From JAIPIY01 sp964489785 (GTDB lineage Bacteria > Patescibacteriota > Minisyncoccia > Phycocordibacterales > UBA1006): 8,226 nucleotides of DNA. Below are positions 5,774 through 8,226 of this stretch, in pieces. Within the stretch, counting starts at the first letter, position 1. Each line of letters begins with the position of its first letter. Made by a program: the position numbers and the translations under genes. The stretch covers positions 1-8,226 of the forward strand of contig CAZAZY010000026.1 in assembly GCA_964489785.1 (NCBI GenBank), read 5' to 3'. A model generated the notes under the pieces. The model did not search any database and was not told the DNA's origin. It was given only the letters and a program-made list of their open reading frames with translations.

Positions 5774-5811
5774 AAAAAAATGGCCAACTTTGCGGGTTGC
5801 AAAGCTAGCCA
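5772..5811 (-). terminator. Intrinsic terminator of the barrel-like protein gene
   Basis: On the minus strand a hairpin (5781-5811) with arms TGGCTAGCTTTGC and GCAAAGTTGGCCA, imperfect at two positions, a 5-nt loop and then nine consecutive T (5772-5780). It begins 13 bp after the stop codon of the 5825-6457 gene. No T run exists on the other side, so it works in one direction only. Confidence 0.85.
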
Positions 5812-5824
5812 TTGTGTGACAAAT

Positions 5825-6457
5825 CTAATCCACCAGGAACCCAACCCCTATCATAAATGATCCTCTGTCAGCCAGTGGATCATACTGAGGCCAAGCTTGG
5901 ATATATAATCCACCCTTTTTAGTTTCTCCTGTATATCGCAGAAACACCCCAACTGATGTAGATGGTTCGTCGGGAACAATAATCTGCCATCCCAACCCCA
6001 TTTCGAGATTTATCCATCTTGATAGAGGAAATGCGAACTCAGCCCATTGATAAACCCAATAATCAGAATTCGACATTACCACCTGAGTGAATGAAAACAG
6101 ACTCAATCCCCGTTCTGATTCAATATCCAAAGTCACTTGCGGTGACCATGCTTTGTATCCATCGGGATCAAGAATTCCTCCGATTGCAGGAGTAATAGAT
6201 ACTTCCACCTCCTTACCTGTAAATGAAAAAGTTTTTCCCAAATACAAACTTATAGATTTTGATGTTTCAAAATTCCACCGCACCTCTGCGGTGACATATT
6301 TACTGGTTAATACATACCAAAGAATTGGTGGTTCGATAATTTCTTTTTTTTGAAATGGTATATCCATCCAAAAAGAGGCATCGTGTCCAACTTTTGATTG
6401 CCCATACGCCACAAAAGCGTACAAACACATAAGGTGTGCGAAAAACGCTTTTTTCAT
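5825..6457 (-). CDS. Exported beta-strand-rich protein, resembling a small outer-membrane barrel
   Basis: A 210-residue protein with a signal peptide: M-K-K, a hydrophobic run to about residue 18 and likely cleavage after A17-Y-G (before Q20). The rest has no membrane helix but a repeated alternation of polar and hydrophobic/aromatic residues typical of amphipathic beta strands, for example Y54-V-T-A-E-V-R-W-N-F, S69-L-Y-L-G-K-T-F, E146-F-A-F, and the C-terminal S201-F-M-I-G-V-G-F strand. I-E-P-P-I-L-W-Y-V and S-K-Y-V-T near the start recall a family of uncharacterised exported proteins I associate with Bacteroidota and Gram-negatives; I could not verify this. An 8- to 10-strand barrel or beta sandwich is likely. 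It has a near-consensus promoter and its own terminator, so it is a single gene, probably well expressed. It is odd if the organism has no outer membrane. Confidence 0.8.
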   Translation of the reverse strand: MKKAFFAHLMCLYAFVAYGQSKVGHDASFWMDIPFQKKEIIEPPILWYVLTSKYVTAEVRWNFETSKSISLYLGKTFSFTGKEVEVSITPAIGGILDPDGYKAWSPQVTLDIESERGLSLFSFTQVVMSNSDYWVYQWAEFAFPLSRWINLEMGLGWQIIVPDEPSTSVGVFLRYTGETKKGGLYIQAWPQYDPLADRGSFMIGVGFLVD

Positions 6458-6506
6458 GACGACATGGTTTTAAATGAGGTTAATTACAAAGGACAATGTT
6501 GATTCG

Positions 6507-6534
6507 ATTATAGCATAAAATATATATTTGTCAA
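6507..6534 (-). promoter_or_regulatory. Near-consensus promoter of the barrel-like gene
   Basis: On the minus strand, a perfect TTGACA (6529-6534), a 16-nt spacer and a perfect TATAAT (6507-6512) that also carries an extended TGC. The predicted start is near 6500, with a leader of about 43 nt. It is the strongest-looking promoter in the window. Confidence 0.85.
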
Positions 6535-6559
6535 AGAATAATTCCCCATTTTTATTATC

Positions 6560-6584
6560 TTTAACCATTGACTATCTGGTTAAA
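6560..6584. promoter_or_regulatory. Inverted repeat around the antiporter -35, candidate operator
   Basis: TTTAACCA (6560-6567) and TGGTTAAA (6577-6584) form a perfect 8-bp inverted repeat separated by 9 nt. The -35 hexamer of the plus-strand promoter sits in the spacer. A dimeric regulator bound here would block or shape transcription of the antiporter gene. Confidence 0.4.
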
Positions 6585-6596
6585 TATTTGTATGAT
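6568..6596 (+). promoter_or_regulatory. Promoter of the Na+/H+ antiporter gene
   Basis: TTGACT (6568-6573), a 17-nt spacer and TATGAT (6591-6596). The predicted start is near 6603, giving a leader of about 23 nt without a Shine-Dalgarno sequence. It is divergent from the barrel-gene promoter, with the two -35 boxes 33 bp apart. Confidence 0.7.
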
Positions 6597-6625
6597 ATGT
6601 ACGTTTATACACTAGTATTATATTT

Positions 6626-8226
6626 ATGGAGGTTACCGCTACATCTGTCTTTGCGCTTTTTACCTTGCTCACCGTATCATCCGGTGTTTTTTTATTAGCC
6701 ACACGGTATAAAATACCGTATACCGTATTGTTGGTTGCCGTTGGTATTATTCTTGTCTTTATTGCACAAATTCCTGGATTTGGATTTCTCAGTGAATTTC
6801 CTCTGACCCCAGAATTATTGTTTTATGTATTTCTTCCTATTCTTTTGTTTGAATCTTCCTATAACATCAACATTACAAAATTGATGGAGAACATAAAGCT
6901 CATCTCATTGTTAGCTGTTGTTGGTTTTTTTATCAGTGCATTTGCGATTGCAGGAATATTGTATGGAGGATCAGTCTTGATAGGATTACCTATTCCCTTT
7001 TTCGTTACCCTATTATTCGGAGCACTTATAGCATCAACTGACCCAGTAGCAGTATTAGCATTATTCAAAGAATTCGGAGCCCCACGTAAACTTTCATTAA
7101 TTTTTGAAGGTGAAAGTCTTTTTAATGATGGTACCGCAGTGGCATTATTTATTATTGTACTTACCATTATACAATCAGGTTACCATGGTACTGAAACTAT
7201 TATCCAGGGTGCCAGCACATTTATTATCATGATTGCAGGCGGGGTATTATTTGGTCTTTTCATGGGAATATTGTTTACCTATATTATCGAGAAAACAAAA
7301 CAATATGAATTTGCCAGCATCACCGTAACTATAGCGATGGCGCATTTAACTTTTATTGCCAGTGAACTCATCAGTCATAATCTTTTTGTCTCAGAAAAAG
7401 CAATCATGATATCACCCATTATCGCGACAGTAGTAGCGTCTTTGTTTGTGGGAAATTATGGTCGTGTAAAATTCTCTCCAAAATCAGAAGTATTCATCGA
7501 AAAATTTTGGGCACAATCTGCATTTTTGGCAAACTCTTTGGTGTTTCTTTTAATTGGTATGCTTTTGGCAAACATGCGAAATCTTTCGATGCATTTATGG
7601 ATCCCAATGTTGATTGCATTGGTTGCGGTTATCATAGGAAGATGTGTTGCGATTTATCCTTTGGTGTTTCTATTCAATAAAACTGAAGATAGAAATCCCG
7701 CTGCAAAAAAACAAATACCAAAATCATGGCAACATTTGTTGGCGTGGGGATCTTTGCGTGGAGCGTTGGCAATTACATTGGTCCTTTTGATACCAGAAAA
7801 TATGGCTGTCGCCGGATGGGTGTATACAGATTCTGTGCGCGATGTACTACTGGCATTAACAGGAGGAACTATTGCCGTGTCCCTATTCATTCAGGCAACT
7901 ACTATTCACCCTCTGATACGACGTTGGAATATTGATTCAATATCTGATGTAGAAAAAATTGAATATGATGAAAGCCGTGCATTAATCCATGCCCGCGTAT
8001 TAAACCAGTTAATAAAAGCAAACGCAAAAGGATACATTGATAATGAAACTTTTTCAAAATTAAAAACAAAACATGCCCAAGCATTTACTCTGTGGTGTAA
8101 TAAAAGAAAAGAAGATGTACGATCTTTGTACCAGGGTGACACCCTGGCAACACGAGTATTACGAATGCATGCAATTGGTATCGAAAAATTGAGATTAAAA
8201 GAATTATATATGTATGAAGAAGTTAC
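6626..8226 (+). CDS. CPA1-family Na+/H+ antiporter (NhaP type), 3' end missing
   Basis: An open frame of 533 codons from ATG runs off the window, so the C-terminus is missing. It encodes a polytopic cation/proton antiporter of the CPA1 (NhaP/NHE-like) family, exchanging Na+ (or K+) for H+ across the cytoplasmic membrane. Hallmarks: S137-T-D-P140 with D139, F160-E-G-E-S-L-F-N167-D168-G-T-A with the N-D pair of electroneutral CPA1 exchangers, and W374-G-S-L-R378-G-A-L with the conserved arginine. About 12 helices lie between residues 5 and 425. From about 430 a soluble, helical, charged tail of at least 100 residues follows (D448-E-S-R...I471-D-N-E-T-F), as in NhaP relatives with cytoplasmic regulatory domains. 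The gene has its own promoter, divergent from the barrel-like gene, with an inverted repeat at the -35. The start follows from frame and helix 1; G-G-A-G-G-type bases occur only just after the ATG. Confidence 0.96.
   Translation, partial: MEVTATSVFALFTLLTVSSGVFLLATRYKIPYTVLLVAVGIILVFIAQIPGFGFLSEFPLTPELLFYVFLPILLFESSYNINITKLMENIKLISLLAVVGFFISAFAIAGILYGGSVLIGLPIPFFVTLLFGALIASTDPVAVLALFKEFGAPRKLSLIFEGESLFNDGTAVALFIIVLTIIQSGYHGTETIIQGASTFIIMIAGGVLFGLFMGILFTYIIEKTKQYEFASITVTIAMAHLTFIASELISHNLFVSEKAIMISPIIATVVASLFVGNYGRVKFSPKSEVFIEKFWAQSAFLANSLVFLLIGMLLANMRNLSMHLWIPMLIALVAVIIGRCVAIYPLVFLFNKTEDRNPAAKKQIPKSWQHLLAWGSLRGALAITLVLLIPENMAVAGWVYTDSVRDVLLALTGGTIAVSLFIQATTIHPLIRRWNIDSISDVEKIEYDESRALIHARVLNQLIKANAKGYIDNETFSKLKTKHAQAFTLWCNKRKEDVRSLYQGDTLATRVLRMHAIGIEKLRLKELYMYEEV

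Noticed and set aside
6859..7167. Antisense frame within the antiporter gene, and similar ones at 7654-7890 and 7902-8142
   Set aside because: They lie opposite a strongly conserved antiporter coding sequence and have no family resemblance or start signals of their own.
1..8226. CRISPR arrays, tRNA genes, insertion sequences or long direct repeats
   Set aside because: I looked on both strands and saw no regularly spaced repeats, cloverleaf-like segments, transposase motifs or flanking duplications.

Overview
The window reads as a compact, AT-rich bacterial chromosome segment: ten genes on the minus strand, then one gene on the plus strand that runs off the right edge. There are no rRNA or tRNA genes, no mobile elements and no CRISPR. 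The organism is probably a member of the Candidate Phyla Radiation (Patescibacteria, Parcubacteria-like). That is an inference from the style of the response regulator, the kinase, the 92-residue protein between kinase and sensor, and the many short orphan membrane proteins; no marker gene is present to confirm it. Promoters look like ordinary sigma-70 sites (TTGAC-type -35, TATAAT or TGnTATACT -10). None of the eleven gene starts has a convincing Shine-Dalgarno sequence. All ten complete genes stop with TAA or TAG, none with TGA.

Layout from left to right. 63-1402 (minus): an ATP-cone/Mrr-like nuclease, followed 8 bp later by a small secreted or membrane-anchored protein. 1411-1465: a strong bidirectional terminator. 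1472-3973 (minus): a split two-component system, transcribed in the order 8-TM sensor-like membrane protein, 92-residue unknown protein, cytoplasmic histidine kinase, CheY-like response regulator; the regulator also has its own promoter. 4034-4537 (minus): a stand-alone SET-domain protein with a post-SET zinc motif. 4594-5253 (minus): a 7-TM protein with two PQ-loop-like halves. 5343-5738 (minus): a pyruvoyl decarboxylase proenzyme of the SpeD family. 5825-6457 (minus): an exported protein rich in predicted beta strands, resembling a small outer-membrane barrel, behind a near-consensus promoter. 6458-6625: a divergent promoter region. 6626 to the end (plus): a CPA1-type Na+/H+ antiporter, truncated by the window edge.

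Functionally, the two-component cluster looks like one signalling unit whose membrane input module has been separated from the kinase. The nuclease and its membrane neighbour may be a second unit. The remaining genes look like independent transcription units, each with its own promoter and often a terminator packed directly against the next promoter. The least ordinary items are the ATP-cone nuclease pair, the split sensor with its unknown middle protein, the bacterial SET methyltransferase, the barrel-like protein in a lineage thought to lack an outer membrane, and the SpeD homologue without a spermidine synthase beside it.
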